DNA of 64,000 nucleotides from Saturnia japonica (taxonomy: Eukaryota; Arthropoda; Insecta; Lepidoptera; Saturniidae): positions 5,332,001 to 5,396,000 of the forward strand of contig CM065320.1 of NCBI GenBank assembly GCA_033032175.1, in the 5' to 3' direction. This document shows positions 11,715-24,089 of the stretch, one piece after another. How positions within the stretch are numbered: position 1 is the first letter of the stretch; the number at the start of each line of letters is the position of its first letter. A model generated the notes under the pieces. That model saw only the letters and a list, made by a program, of their open reading frames with translations. It was not told the origin of the DNA and did no database searches. Made by a program: the position numbers and the translations under genes.

Positions 11715-14524
11715 TTTGTTGACTGTCGATCTGGTTTGTTGATATATTGACATTGTTATACTTATAAGAAACGTATTGTATTTCTAATAATTACCTATTA
11801 CCTTAAACTGTTTAACTACGCAGTACGGTATAATTACTGTTTTATTTGACGTGCGCTGTCAATCGCGGCTCGCGGGTGTTTATATGTTCTAAGCGTATTG
11901 TAAATTATCTGGATTATAGAGTTTGCTAAAAGTTAATCATTTCATTGTGTTATTCCACATAAGGTGAAAATAAAACTTGGGTGAAAGTTATAAAAAGTTA
12001 TAAATATGTTAATTTTAAATCGCAATAACATTTAATTTTCATGATAAATAAAATTTTGATCTTTTTTTTGGTAATGTAATTGGGGTACCATGTACCCGTT
12101 TCGGATTCGACGGGGTTTTCAATACATATTTGTATATTTATCATCAAGCGGTGACTTACTGATTTAGAAGATATTATAATGGAAATATACACATACCTAC
12201 ACTGTTAAGCTTTTCGACTTCAAAGTTCAGACATCAACCTTATAGTAGAATAGCAACTAATGATGCGCGGTTATTCCATCATAGTAAGAATTTAATCTGA
12301 GCTCGAGAGAAGGTGATTCCCTTATAACTTTCAAGCACAATCGCTAATAACGAAACTTGCGGTTAATAGCGCGGGGAATCTAAGAACGTGGGAGGAAGGG
12401 GTTAGGCGAGTGGAGGACGGGTAAGGTTCGGAGAAATTTCAAGACAGTTCAATAGGAAAATCTGCCTTTGTCAAAGTTCTATTGTAATTATTATAAACTT
12501 GATATTATAATAATCTAAGTAGTTTGTACAAATTCTATTTGTATTTCTTAGTTTTGTTCAACTATCAGCTTGCCTAAGTAGTGCCTAATAATATATGCCA
12601 TATATACTATAACGTTTCTGAAATATTTACATTAAATAAGTATGATAACATTTATGGTTGTTATGAGTATATTTCACATTTTATTATTAATTTGTTGCTT
12701 TTAATAAAGAAACCTTTTGTAGCTACTCTCAAAATTCCATCATTTTAAAAATTGATTAATTCTTCAAAAGAAATAGATAGCTAAAACATATATATCAAAT
12801 AACTTGCTTACAAAATATATTGCAGAAGAAGCAGATGAAGCGAAATCAAAAGTGATAACTACTACTATACTATACTACTACTCTATGTGAGATATTTTTT
12901 TTAATTTTAATGTCTTGTACAATAAATATAATTATACTAATACTATATTGTTAACTATTTAAAAGTATAAGTTATTTTTTCGTTTTTGTTCGCAAATGAT
13001 ATACATAGAGTAATGATGAAGGTGTTTTATAAAAAAAACTAGTAGGTACTAAATGTTTAATGCATCGACAGAGTCGTTGTAATAAATGAAACACTCAAGA
13101 ATTTATAGATACATATAAAATGTACACTTCCAAGGCAGGCTTTCAGAGCACCGTGCACCGTGCTGCGCGAACATATCAAATCTTTATGGTGTCATTAAAC
13201 ATATTTTTACGAGGACACCACCGTGTTCTATATTATTATTATTATAGGAGGGGGAGCGGGTGTCACACTGGCATTTCATTGGTCAGTAATTCGCGGAAGT
13301 GAACCTTCATTGAAATTGACAACGCTACGGCAATAAACCTTTTAATGCAATATGGTTGCAGCCACGTGAAGTCAGAATAAATCCAATTTATGAACTATTA
13401 TTATTTCCATTAATGATTAAGTGTTTTGCTGTTAACTGACTTATATAAACGTTGCAAATATTTAAATAAATTTAATATTCATTCCTCACAAAGCTCAACT
13501 GGAGAGCATAGTCCAGGTAGAAACAGTATCAACTGAGTTAGTTTAGTAGTAAAACAAATAAAAAACACTTCTGTAAAGCATTGTAAAGCTTCCCGTAAAT
13601 AAATACATTTATTAGCTGTATACGTATAATATAATACCTACTTTTTTATTTTCATAGTACGCATATTGTCAATACTTAAATGATTATTCAAAAGTCAAAT
13701 AATGAGTTGAATTCAAATAAAAAACAAAGAAACTAACAAAATTCAATGTTAATTTATCAAGTTACGGAATAATTGAACCGAATTTCTGAGTGAAGCTCAT
13801 GTAACAAAAATAGATAAAGGGAATCGTGGAGAAAGCAAGTGGCTTATTCAATTCGTTTGCGAGTTTAACCTGACAGTGACTTAAGTAGATAGTTAAGATT
13901 AAGCTAGGAAAGCACCTAGTAGCACCCACTAATGTGTACTCAGAAAGTAGTCTCGGTTCCCGCCTCAAGAATTGGCTGCTTAAGTACTAACTGAAACTTA
14001 CCATCCATTATTTACTTGTGAAAACACATTATAGTTTAACTTTTGTAACTAGTTACTAGAAACAAACAAAGACAAAACAGATGTGGTGTTACAACAAATC
14101 TGTTTTGCAATCTCATAGTTTATCGTATAACTTCTTGTAATTACTACAGTTACGAGTAAGATTGTTACCCGGGATAAATTAGAGATATTGGAAGAAAGCG
14201 CAGTAATACTGTTCAATGAGACTGAGTGGTGTACCAATATTGCAATAGACAACACCGCACCTCTTGTCAACAACCCAAACGTTTCAACAAAATAACTCCA
14301 CGGAGACGTAAGGAAACCGTGCACTTTACTCGATTGGATTTGAGGTGGACTGTCCATATGACCTCCTCTTCATTTTGTTTAAATCAATGTGAACTAATTA
14401 TTTCCATATTTGAAATGGAAACGTGATATTCGATTAAATCAAATAGAAGAATTGTAAAATGTGCGACTTTTGGAATTACTTTAAGAGTGTTAAGTTCTCA
14501 TTATAGCCATTAATATTGACACAG
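11715..14524. other. AT-rich DNA, no recognised gene
   Basis: Two stretches, about 12240-12430 and 13120-13330, are less AT-rich than the rest. Neither shows a long open frame or paired splice sites that I can support. A run of ATT units is at about 13230-13245. Confidence 0.45.
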
Positions 14525-14705
14525 TGGCGACTTCGTACCGGAAGACGCAGTATAGCCATATCAGTCACTAGAAGGATCTACGAATCGCTGAAGCTTGCAG
14601 GAAACCTCTGGATGCGAGAAGCGCAGGTACCAGTCGTTTTGGCTACGTTTGGAGGATAGTCTAGCAGTGGATGTCTTTTGACTGAAATTGTGGTGATCAT
14701 GAATA
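14525..14705 (+). pseudogene. 3' end of an RTE-type LINE, decayed
   Basis: The segment reads as the C-terminal end of an RTE-clade reverse transcriptase: residues like LDAREAQ, then sequence matching the family pattern in which an arginine/leucine-rich stretch ends in a QQW-type motif shortly before the stop. It ends in TGGATGTCTTTTGACTGAA, the usual codon context of the stop in these elements. Several frame breaks are present. Only the last roughly 60 codons remain, as expected for a 5'-truncated insertion. Clade by recall, not by search. Confidence 0.5.
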
Positions 14706-15187
14706 TCGAAAGCTAATAGTTAATTTCATCGAATAATTTTCCACTAGTTTAAAGAGTGCCGATGAACTTTTGATTGACATATAGCATGGGTCATAAGTTT
14801 TTATACCAAAACTTGGTAATTTCACTCTACAGTACCCGAGGATAAGTATGGTACAGACCAAAAATAACGGTGAACGATGGTTACATATTCTATCGACAGC
14901 CCGCAGTTACTGGCATGTTGAAATACCTCTTCTGCCTCGTTTGAAAAACCCAATATTATAGAAAGAAGCGAAATCATTGACTAGAAAAACGTTCAACATC
15001 CGCACAGTTACCACGCGCTTACCTTGCTCACCATGCTAAGGGTAAGCAGCTGCCCCCCTGGTCTTACTTGGCTACGCCCACGACATATTGTACTTTTTAT
15101 GGACCATAATTTGCATTTTAGAGAATAATAATAAAATCAATAAAATTATAGTTCATTTTTAAAATTTCGTATGTCATAATGAATAAA

Positions 15188-15300
15188 AAAACGGAACCTT
15201 TTTAGGATCACTTTGTTATACGTCTGTCTGTCTGTGTTTCTGTGCGACAGGACTAATTTTCTCGAAAATGACTTGAGGTATGAAATTGAAGTTAATATTG
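15188..15300 (+). repeat. Dispersed-repeat fragment
   Basis: ACGGAACCTTTTTAGGATCA followed by CTTTGTTATACGTCTGTCTG and TTTTCTCGAAAATGACTTGA resembles an interspersed repeat I recall from lepidopteran genomes. No ends are seen. Confidence 0.35.
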
Positions 15301-15551
15301 TAGTATAGATACTAAAGTCTCATGCTCATGCTGCTGTAAAAAAAATAAAGTTTCAAGGTGAACGCAGTAAAGAGATATAGCAATTCATAAATAAAATACC
15401 GCTCACGGGACGATTATACAAACCTATAGGGTAATTACTGGAGGCCTAAAGCCTAAAAGTTTGGCACGAAGGGAGGTCTTTAAAAAATGTGAAAATAATT
15501 AAGTAATAAATTTCTTATCCTGTGTGACATTGTAATGCAATAAAATTATAT

Positions 15552-15587
15552 TATACTATTTCCATTTCTTTATTTCCTCGATGACAG
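15552..15587 (+). repeat. Left inverted end of the 15.5 kb MITE
   Basis: Pairs with 16060-16095; one mismatch at 15557 in 36 positions. Confidence 0.75.
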
Positions 15588-16059
15588 TTCTAATTTGATA
15601 GTTGTAGTGTTGTGACCAAATAAGTAATGATATCGATCTGAAAGAATATCGATATGAAATAAGTAGTGACGATTTATCGGATTTTGAATAAAATAAATAA
15701 ATAAAGATTACCTGTCGTTATAATTTTTTCGTTTCATTGTCGAGTAACTACCTATACCTACTTATTTTACAACAGCTTCGAAAATTTTGAAGAAGTTGGC
15801 ATTATCAATCAAGAATTAATACGTGTAACATCTTCTAATGAAATATAATATTAATCAATAAATTTGTACAACAGTATCTGGCAGTAGTTTAGTTTCTTAC
15901 ATTTTGTAAAAAAATATCGGGTCTGTTATCGTGTTACGTTTATCGATATAGCTCCATCCCTATCAGTTTCTCCGACTCTGGTATAACCTTGTACGTGTGT
16001 AAACGTCATATTTTTATAAAAAATGTAAAAAAAGACGCTCGTTCAAGTTTTCACTGGAG

Positions 16060-16095
16060 CTGTCATCGAGGAAATAAAGAAATGGAAATGGTATA
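16060..16095 (-). repeat. Right inverted end of the 15.5 kb MITE
   Basis: Reverse complement of 15552-15587 apart from one base. Confidence 0.75.
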
Positions 16096-16244
16096 GGTAC
16101 GTTTTATTTTTTATTCTCCAAAAGGGGTGTGCAATATATAGTTGAAATTGGGTGCGAAGAAAGGTATTTTAGGAAAAGTTAAGGAATAACTGCGAAATAA
16201 TATATTTAATCCACCATGCCATACTAATAATACCTTTTGAAAAA

Positions 16245-16740
16245 TCTATACTGATGTTATAAAGCTCAAGAGATTGTTTATTTAGACGTTAATAGTTCAA
16301 CAACCTTTTTTGCACAAAATTGGATTGAGCTTTCAAACTTGTGTCAAAATAAAATGTAATTTAAATCAAAAGCACTAAGGAGTATTGATATCAATTTCGA
16401 AGCAATTCACCGTCAAAATAACTTTCTACTCCTTTTTAACCCCGATAGGGGATGAATTTCAATAAAATACGAAACCCGTCTTCCATCAATTCTGTTAAAA
16501 AAGGTTTATGCAAAATTTGAAGTAGATTGGACCAAGGAATCACGTTGTCCCATACAAACTTTGCCCCCTTTTTCACCCCCTTAGGGGTAGAATTTCGGAA
16601 AATCCTTTCTTATCGGATGCCTACGTCATACAAAGACACACCCTCCAAGTTTCAGGTCTCTACAATCAACGGTTTAGGCTGTGCGTTGATCCGTCAGTCA
16701 TTCAGGACAAAGCATTTTATATGTACTTATAGATTAATTT
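16245..16740 (+). mobile_element. Helitron-like fragment
   Basis: Begins A|TCTATACTGATGTTATAAAG, a diverged form of the TC...ATATTATAAAG start seen at 60168 on the other strand. The body includes a CCCTTTTTCACCCCCTTAGG stretch and ends near GGCTGTGCGTTGATCCGTCA, shared with about 1833-1850. No CTAG end was fixed. An open frame across 16527-16745 is a by-product of the repeat. Confidence 0.35.
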
Positions 16741-19384
16741 ATTGAGGGTCAGAACGTAAATCTTGTTGCTGTTTTTATTATAAATAAATAAAAGTGCAAA
16801 TGCGAAAATTGACACAAGAAAATATGTTTCTTTTAAGTTTATTTACGGAATATTTTACCATACATTCCAAAGGATAAGAAACTGATCCCATGCATATCTT
16901 ATTTGATCTTCATTCGTATGTTTGCGTAAAATCTCCTCTGTAAAGGAATCTACATAATCAGAATCAACGAGACGTTGTCGAAATACGAAACCAAGCGTTC
17001 TGTTGATTACCGAACTTGTACCAAGATGTCCTTGTCATACGATAACAGAGATCGTGACCTATATTATGAATTGTCATAATATACACATATAGTCACGTTC
17101 TGTGCATTCTTTAGATAGCTATAAGAGCACAGTATGGAAGTAGAATTCAATAGATATTAACATTGAAATATAACGAAAAGTATCGCGAGAAACCAATACC
17201 CAAACGCAATAAAACGTATGAAGCGAGTATTATTCGCATGATCACATTTCCTAATAAGTTGGATCCCACAACGTGTTCAATGTGGCGAAAACTAATACCG
17301 CCCATCGCGCTCCCGCTCCCATCACTCCCGCGTATAGTCGGCTAAGCATTTAGAACCTCCTCTCTATTATACTTTGTTTAGTTCCTTACAAAACTTATCA
17401 ACCGTAATATATTGAATTTCAACAAAGGAAATCGTAAAACATTTGCCCGTTACTAAATTCTCTTTTTATGCTTATAAATCGGTAGAACTGGTACACAAAT
17501 AGGCCGTATCAGTTTCATAATATTACCTTTTTGTTTTATTGCAAGTGGAATTATACTGTTGCTTTCCGAGAAATGAGCTATAAATAACAATTACCAGAAC
17601 GCTGTACCTACAACACAATTACGTTTAACGCCAAGGATTTATACGCCGAACGGTGGATTGAAGAATTAGTAATTTTATTTATGGTTTACATTTATTGTTC
17701 ATGTTTTTGGAAAATAAATATTCGGTGTCATTTGAGATAGACAATGGGGAACAGTGTACATTAAGTTTTAAACGACTTATATTTACGATTATAAAATTAT
17801 ATGAATGTGTGTAAAAAAACAACCGTGTTTCAAAAAGTAGATCATAAAAAATACACTATGTTTTCCATACACCAACAATGAAAAAAAAGTAATATTCTAA
17901 ATACGTTTCAGTATATTTTATACGATTTTTTTAAGCAAAATATAGGTAGTCTGCACTTGGTTCTGCTTTTCTGTTTTTATTTGTGTGCTTAATAAAAAAT
18001 ATAGTATTTTCAATTAAGTAAAAGACAACGGTGTAATCTATGAATTTATAAGTAAATATTTTGCTTTTAATGTTTTTATGGAACCATTTATAATTTTATT
18101 ATTATTGTGAAGGTCACGAAATCGACCAAAATGAATGAATTATGTACACTAAATGTCATTTGTACAAGGCACCTCGAGTCATTCGTCACAGATTTGGTCT
18201 GTGAAATAACATTACTTCTAAACATTCAGTGGTTTCAGGGCGAGCGCGGCGAGGCGCGGTCGTGACAGGGTGTGGTCACTTACGATTATCGTGGTAGCTG
18301 TAAAACTTAAATTACTCTATTAGTTATTAGATTATTACCGCACACTATTAGATGGCTTTATGTTTGTTTTAGTTCTGAATTATACACGTTCTGCTATAAA
18401 AACGAATTTATAGACTTTTTTTAATAATATTATTCGCAAAGATTTTTTTACGCTATGAAGTTGCCAAAAGGCGTGCATTGTATCCGTTTTTAAGTGGTCA
18501 CTGCAGTCTATAGCTATGTAGAATCAACTTCAAAAGAATCGCAGCCCTGAGGCCAGTCATAATAGGTTCTTACTCTTAAGAATTGAGCTCGAACGCCTCG
18601 TATAATAATGTAGTTGCTAACGGCTACTTTTAGTGAAAATTTAATCATTTATATTACAATACTATAATTTCGTTAGGATATTTTATAGCTTAGAAAACAA
18701 GTATTAATAAAGATTCATATTTCAGTTTAAATAACTAATAAAAATAAATAAATAAACTTTTGGAAAACACATCGCAATCTATTAATCATTCCATACGTAT
18801 TAATATCATTTGGTAAGCTACAAACTAGCATTGTAGTTAGATATATATATATGATGGGACATTCGCAATATTTCTAAGTCCAAATTTAGGGCTGACACAT
18901 TTAAAATATATAGAGTAGTAGTAATTAATACCTTTAAATGTATTCTTAGTAAATATAAGATATTTTTTAATAATTAATACTAGTTACTTCAGTATGTGAA
19001 CAATTAATACACAAATAATAGCCGGTTAAGAGTTTCTTTAAAAAAAATGTAGAAAAATAAAACTGCTTAAACCATTATTGTTGTTTTATTAATGAAGACC
19101 CACTGGAACACTTAGAATACTTGCTGCGTTGCTCGACATGAATAAAAAAATGTTCATTTCCGACCACGCAAACCTTACATTAAGCGGAGTCCGTCAAGTA
19201 TCCCTGTCAATAACAATGTCACGGAAACTGTTTCAAAACAGTGTTATAACAATTTTAAATATCAAAAATAATTAGTTAGAATGTACTGATTAAGTTTATA
19301 CATTGTTCATATTTTAATAAAAATAATTGATAATTTATTAGCAAATAAAAACTTAAGCAATCCTCGAATACTGTATATAAAACA
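16741..19384. other. AT-rich DNA, no supported gene
   Basis: A 60-codon minus-strand frame at 16855-17034 has protein-like composition, but no match or splice context that I can defend. A small GC-richer spot lies at 18238-18275. Nothing else stands out. Confidence 0.45.
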
Positions 19385-19545
19385 TTGCGTACAAGTCTGG
19401 GCGCCACACATCTAGGACAGTTCGACAACGATCATTACCGTGAAAATCGGGACTTGCATTAACCTTGTATATTCTATCTCATTCTCTCACAGACTGAACC
19501 CTATAGATCTATATGTTTGTCTCTTTTTAGTGTGGATCAGACATT
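19385..19545 (+). repeat. Unclassified dispersed repeat, copy 2 of 4
   Basis: Shares GCGTACAAGTCTGG near its start with 8821-8965, and ends in TATGTTTGTCTCTTTTTAGT, shared with 41695-41890 and 49288-49520. Confidence 0.55.
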
Positions 19546-20910
19546 TTTCCCATGTTGCCACCATACTGCGATATAAAATTTCGTTCCGATAAATTGGTTT
19601 TCTAAACAGTCTACAGATGCGTTTTATAAACCTGGGGTTGCCTAGGTTCTCGTAGATTAATAAGGGGATTTCACGGTGGATCGTAATCAACACTACTTTC
19701 GGTATTGTAGTGTGATTAAGCCAGTAAAATACAACACAAAGAAAAGCTGAAAATTTTAAATGAACTTCCTGCACTCTGTAATGTGTTATAATATATGTTA
19801 TGTGTGCTTAGAGAACATTGTTATTAATTATCTAATAGATTATTTTGTATAAAAAAGAACTAAGTCGAAAAAACTAAACGATAGGGTAGAATCATACCAG
19901 GAAACGTGATTATGTTTCAAATATTTTTGGCGAAGTTCAATTAATACATGTTGTTATAATATGTGTTTTAATAAACTCGGAATTGATATTTTTTTATTGT
20001 TAAGTGCAGTGAATAAATTTAGTTTTAATATCAAGTGAGAAACTGAAGTTTACAGAAGTTTAAGAATTTTCTCAAGAACAACATAAGATTGAACAGCCAC
20101 TTTGTGTAGCAATTTTTTATTTATTTTATGTATTTCATTATAAAAACAATATTATAAACTTGTATTTAATTCACAATTTTTATGAATAGTGTTAAATAAC
20201 AAAACAAAAATTCGTTATCTGATTTTATAGAATATAACGTATGCTAGGTTATATATAACTGAATGTTTTTCTCAACGATTTCAAAAGGTTTTCGTGTATT
20301 GATATAATTTATTTAGTACATTGGTAATAATATGAGTTTAAGCGGCGCTCAGTCATGGTTATGATTTATGGAATAATAATAATAGTAATCGTTACAGTCG
20401 TTAGATATACATTCGAAAATAATGTGCAGATCTCATCAGATCCCTACCCGGGCGAAAATTAATAAAATAACATTAAGCCAATGGGAAGTTTCAAGTATAT
20501 CATACCAATTTCCATAAAGCCTTATAATTATTAATAAGGTAATTTTATTATATATCTTGGGTTATCCTGAGAACGGTTCTTACCAACACAATTCAAGCTA
20601 ATAACAGTTTGTGACACTAAACACGAAAAAAGCTTTCCCCGTTTAACGGAGCGTAAATGTGTACTCCATGTTACCGCCACCCTTAAGCAGACATTATTAG
20701 GGGGGTGTCGTACGGTGGACATAAAATTTTGTAGCGATTTCTTCCTCTAACATTGTATAGATATAGACTGGGTCACGTTGGAAACATAAATGAATAGGGA
20801 GTATTATATTTTAGGGTGGAACGAAATTTAAATTGTGATTTGTAGTGATTTGATATACCTAGTCAGCTGACTAGCGGAGTTGTTAAAATAAAATGTTTTT
20901 ACCTACCATA
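19546..20910. other. AT-rich DNA, nothing recognised
   Basis: Only short, unsupported frames. The segment ends at the TA duplication of the mariner element. Confidence 0.5.
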
Positions 20911-20913
20911 TAA

Positions 20914-20940
20914 TAGGTCTTTACCTATGAAATTGCCGTT
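20914..20940 (+). repeat. Left terminal inverted repeat of mariner
   Basis: 27 bp, starts TAGGTCTTTACC and ends AATTGCCGTT; perfect reverse complement of 22172-22198. Confidence 0.95.
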
Positions 20941-21102
20941 CTGCAGTACTAGCCATTTCAAATCAAAATAATTTTTGTTTGGCTAAGAATTCTAATTTCA
21001 AATTAATTTTATTTTAAAAACATGGTATTCTTTTTCCAAAAGACGTCATTTGTTTATTGATTAGTGTTACATTTTCATCGCATTTCAATCTTTTATGTCC
21101 TC

Positions 21103-22124
21103 ATGGATACGTTAAAAATTCGAGTAATTATGGAATATTAGTACCGTCGTGGCAGCAACGCGGCACAAGCGGCACGCAACATCAACGACGTTTACGGAGC
21201 TAACACTACAAACCAACGCACCACCTGTTATTGGTTTGCTCGCTTCCGTTCTGGGAATTTCGACCTTAAAAAAGGAACCTCGCGGTCGTCCGAAGACTTT
21301 GGTCGACAATTACGAATTAAAGGCGATTGTGGAAGCTGATGATACACAATCTACGGCTGAACTAGCAGCAGCTTTCGACGTTAGCGTCAAAACAATATTG
21401 GTCCATTTGCGTCAAATTGGCAAGGTAAAAAAGCTTGACAAATGGGTGCACTACGAACTCAATGATCGCCAGCGCGAAGTACACGTCGAGACGTGCCTTG
21501 CACTGCTCAACAGACACAAAAAATGAAGGAATTTTGAACCGCATTGTTACCTGCGATGAAAAATGGATTCTGTTTGATAACCGCAAGCGCTCAGCAAGTT
21601 GGTTGAATCCTGGTTCAGCACCTAAACAATGCCCTAAAAGAAAACTTACCCCTAGAAAAGTGATAGTCACTGTTTGGTGGTCTAGCGCCGGTGTGATTCA
21701 TCACAGCTTCTTACCAAACGGGGTGAGCATTACTGCAGATGTGTACTGTGAAAAACTGAACACAATGATGGAGAATCTGGCACATCTCCAACCAGCATTG
21801 GTCAATCGCTCGTCTCCGCTGCTCCTGCACGACAACGCGCGACCTCATACTGCACAGCAGACGGTCTCCAAGTTGCAAGAACTGGGGTTGGAAGTTCTCC
21901 GTCATCCGCCCTACTCACCAGACCTTGCGCGTACAGACTACTACTTTTTCCAGAATTTGGATAACTCCTTGGCGGGAAAAAAATTCAATACCTGAGAGGC
22001 AGTACAAAATGCCTTTGAAGAATTAGTTGCCTCCCGTCCAGCTGATTTCTTTAAGAAGGGCATCAATAAACTGCCACTACGCTGGCAAAGATGCATTGAT
22101 TGCATGGGTGATTACTTCGAATAA
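21103..22124 (+). pseudogene. Mariner transposase, D34D type, broken
   Basis: Cut-and-paste transposase acting on its own inverted ends. In order: an N-terminal start MDTLKIRVIMEY, an in-frame TAG at 21139 (probably from GAG), the paired helix-turn-helix region (NAAQAARNIND, then FDVSVKTILVHL), the linker with EPRGRPKT, and the catalytic domain with TCDEKW, LLHDNARPHTA and the final Asp in TDYYFF. I count 34 residues between the second and third Asp, the mariner signature. Reading needs two frame changes, each at a run of six A where five would keep frame (21268-21273 and 21518-21523). A TGA near 21996 looks like a decayed CGA. The C-terminus ends at TAA 22122-22124. Restoring these gives about 340 residues, the family norm. 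Confidence 0.93.
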
Positions 22125-22171
22125 TACAAATAAAAAATACATGAAAAAAATTCGTTTAGTTTTTCATACAA

Positions 22172-22198
22172 AACGGCAATTTCATAGGTAAAGACCTA
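22172..22198 (-). repeat. Right terminal inverted repeat of mariner
   Basis: 27 bp, perfect reverse complement of the left end; followed after one base by the TA duplication. Confidence 0.95.
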
Positions 22199-22199
22199 A

Positions 22200-23129
22200 T
22201 ATTTAAAAGTACCACTTTTTACTAGAGATTTAACTTTACTGTAACCTGAGTTCAAAACAGATTTGTATTAGCAAATTTATTTTCCCAACTAGCAAATTCT
22301 TATCTGATTCTGATACAATTTTGTAGACGATATGCTATAAGATTTGTCAGCAATACATTTAGGCATCATAAAAAATAGTAATAAAAGACTTTGATGAAAT
22401 TTCATGAAATCAATAGACTTTATGAATTGTCAACAATATGACAAAATTCGGAGCCGTGGGCGCACAGCTATTTTGTTATATAGGTATTTAATAACTAAAA
22501 TCGAATAACGTACCTACCTACTAACTCAGTGCATGTCTGATGAATGGCAAGAGATCTATACACCTAACCCGCTAACTCGCCAACACAACATTTTGGCGGA
22601 TTAGTCGGCGCGGCTTCAAAACGTTGAAAATTTTGTCAGTCGCATTTCGGTGATACGATATGAGCAACTTTATCACCGGTGTTTTGAAAAGATCTAAAGT
22701 CAGGCGATTGTACAAATATGTATCGATTTTAAAACATTTATGGATTTAACCAATACCCATTTTAAACATTTACCGATATTGCTGGTCTCATAATAGTTGA
22801 AACAAAAAAAAACACAAATAACAGAAATGCAGCTTTACCGATAATCAGTTTGCAACGATCACTATTTAGGTTTCCAAAATAACTATTTCAAATGATAAAG
22901 ATTTATTAAAGTTAAAGTTGTCTCATTGTTCCACTCCATATTTCAACCAAACTCTTTTTCCAAATTTCCAAACTCTTTTTTGCATTTTATAGCCTATATA
23001 ATTGAGGAACGTTAAAGATTATATAATATTAGACTACAACCCTAGGAAGGGAAGCAGTAAGCATGAACGTCAAGCAAACTGGAGTGCTGATATCTGGAAT
23101 TTAAAAAAATTTAAACAAAAGTAGGACAC
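22200..23129. other. AT-rich DNA, nothing recognised
   Basis: No open frame of note. A short stem CGCCAA...TTGGCG occurs near 22575-22600. Confidence 0.5.
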
Positions 23130-23340
23130 AGTGAGAACATCGCAGCCAAATTAATTAGTGTTGAGTTCCTGCGGTTAGTAGGTTTTGCAAAACTCCTTGG
23201 GAAGAGGGGCGGGGGGAGGGGGGGGGTCAAAGTTAACAACGTGCTAGTCTAGTGATACCTATGGTGTTACAAGCGTCCATAGGCTACGGTAGCAGCTTAC
23301 CATCAGGCGGGACGTATACTTGTTTGCCACCTTAGAAGTA
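23130..23340 (+). mobile_element. 3' tail fragment of a non-LTR retrotransposon
   Basis: Shares GAGTTCCTGCGGTTAGTAGG, GCGTCCATAGGCTACGG and CTTACCATCAGGCGGG with the copies at 7905-8190 and 34525-34790. A G-rich run (23207-23226) is internal. Confidence 0.6.
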
Positions 23341-23387
23341 TAAAAGAAGGTACGAAGGTAAGAAGTACGGAAAGTGAGAATAACATT

Positions 23388-23473
23388 ATAAGCTACACTG
23401 GTGCATTGGGGGTGGCCCTATGGAGAGTTAGTTGAATAAATTTAACACGAGTGAAACCGAGAAGCACGTCTAG
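23388..23473 (+). mobile_element. Helitron-like 3' end fragment
   Basis: GCTACACTGGTGCATTGGGG, then GTTGAATAAATTTAACACG and AGCACGTCTAG|T. CTAG at 23470-23473 followed by T fits a Helitron 3' end. The same blocks are at 42050-42147. Confidence 0.5.
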
Positions 23474-23512
23474 TACTACAATAAATATCCATTATTATCA
23501 CGAAATGAAATA

Positions 23513-23640
23513 AAATCAATAAAACTTCATTCAATTTAGGCTATAAGAAGGCACTCATGAACGTCAAAACACTACTACCATTTCGGAAAACATCCCAGTG
23601 ATCGAGAAGACCGGGCAAGAAACTCGAACGAGATAACCTA
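23513..23640. repeat. Dispersed repeat, partner of 38105-38215
   Basis: AAATCAATAAAACTTCATTC followed by TAAGAAGGCACTCATGAACG and TCAAAACACTAC recurs with small changes at 38105-38215. It resembles the 3' region of CR1-like LINEs in moths, from memory only. Confidence 0.45.
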
Positions 23641-23849
23641 ATAATTATTTTATGAATACTTTTTTAATGTTTAATTATTGTAAACTATTAATAATTGTGA
23701 TGCATTATGATTATGATTAGTGGATGTACAGAGAGAAACCTTTGGACAGTAAAACCTACTTGATTTTGATCTTCAACTTATTGTCCGGCAAATCTTTTAT
23801 TTCCTTCGGGATCTTATTAAAGAACCTAATGCATTTACCGAAAAAGCTT
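23641..23849 (-). repeat. Possible CR1-like LINE remnant
   Basis: The part around 23765-23840 (CTTATTGTCCGGCAAATC, then TTCCTTCGGGATCTTATT) resembles, by recall, the minus-strand 3' portion of a CR1-like LINE. It is too short to classify. Confidence 0.25.
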
Positions 23850-24089
23850 TTTCTCAAACATGCATGGAAATATTGTCATTATTTGCGAAAAAAGAACACG
23901 CGAAGCATTAAATTTACGGAAATGCCAAGAATGATAAAAGAGATCCAATCAAAAAGTATATAATAATCCCAGCACGCCGTTTCAAAAACGCTCCTGCAAT
24001 GGATTTGATTTTGTTTGTCCGTAAATTCGATACTTTTGCGTGTTCTTTTTTCGAAAATAATGACAATATTTCCACGCATTTTTGAGAAA
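23850..24089. repeat. Long inverted repeat (70-bp arms)
   Basis: Positions 23850-23919 and 24020-24089 are near reverse complements, both containing GGAAATATTGTCATTATTT and GAAAAAAGAACACGC on one strand, with about 100 bp between them. A transcript across it could fold into a long hairpin. The right arm overlaps the end of the MITE-like repeat at 24068-24245, so one repeat has probably landed in or beside another. Confidence 0.7.

Larger units (their letters stand above)
15552..16095. mobile_element. MITE-like element with 36-bp inverted ends
   Basis: The ends 15552-15587 and 16060-16095 are reverse complements over 36 bases with one mismatch, and the inner 30 (15558-15587, 16060-16089) match perfectly; the core includes ATTTCCTCGATGACAG. 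The 544-bp span has no coding capacity, as expected for a miniature inverted-repeat element. The target duplication is not clear; if it is the dinucleotide TA the element would be of the Tc1/mariner kind, but the flanks do not settle that. Confidence 0.65.
20913..22199 (+). mobile_element. Complete but inactive mariner element
   Basis: A 1287-bp element, the normal mariner size. Its terminal inverted repeats match perfectly over 27 bp (20914-20940 and 22172-22198); one more base at each extremity is mismatched. TA dinucleotides flank it (20911-20912 and 22200-22201), the duplication expected for the IS630/Tc1/mariner superfamily. It encloses one broken transposase gene in the same orientation. 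The good state of the ends against a gene with two frameshifts and two stops suggests moderate age and no selection on the coding sequence. Confidence 0.93.

Noticed and set aside
16855..17034. 60-codon minus-strand frame with protein-like composition (FTEEILRKH, IRYAWDQFLILWNVW)
   Set aside because: A stop lies directly upstream, no convincing splice acceptor was found and the residues match no family I know; chance is possible at this length.
18238..18275. GC-rich stretch after TTTCAG as a candidate exon
   Set aside because: The frame closes at once and the donor is weak.
21362..21905. Minus-strand open frames across the mariner
   Set aside because: They lie opposite the transposase, whose motifs are clear on the plus strand.
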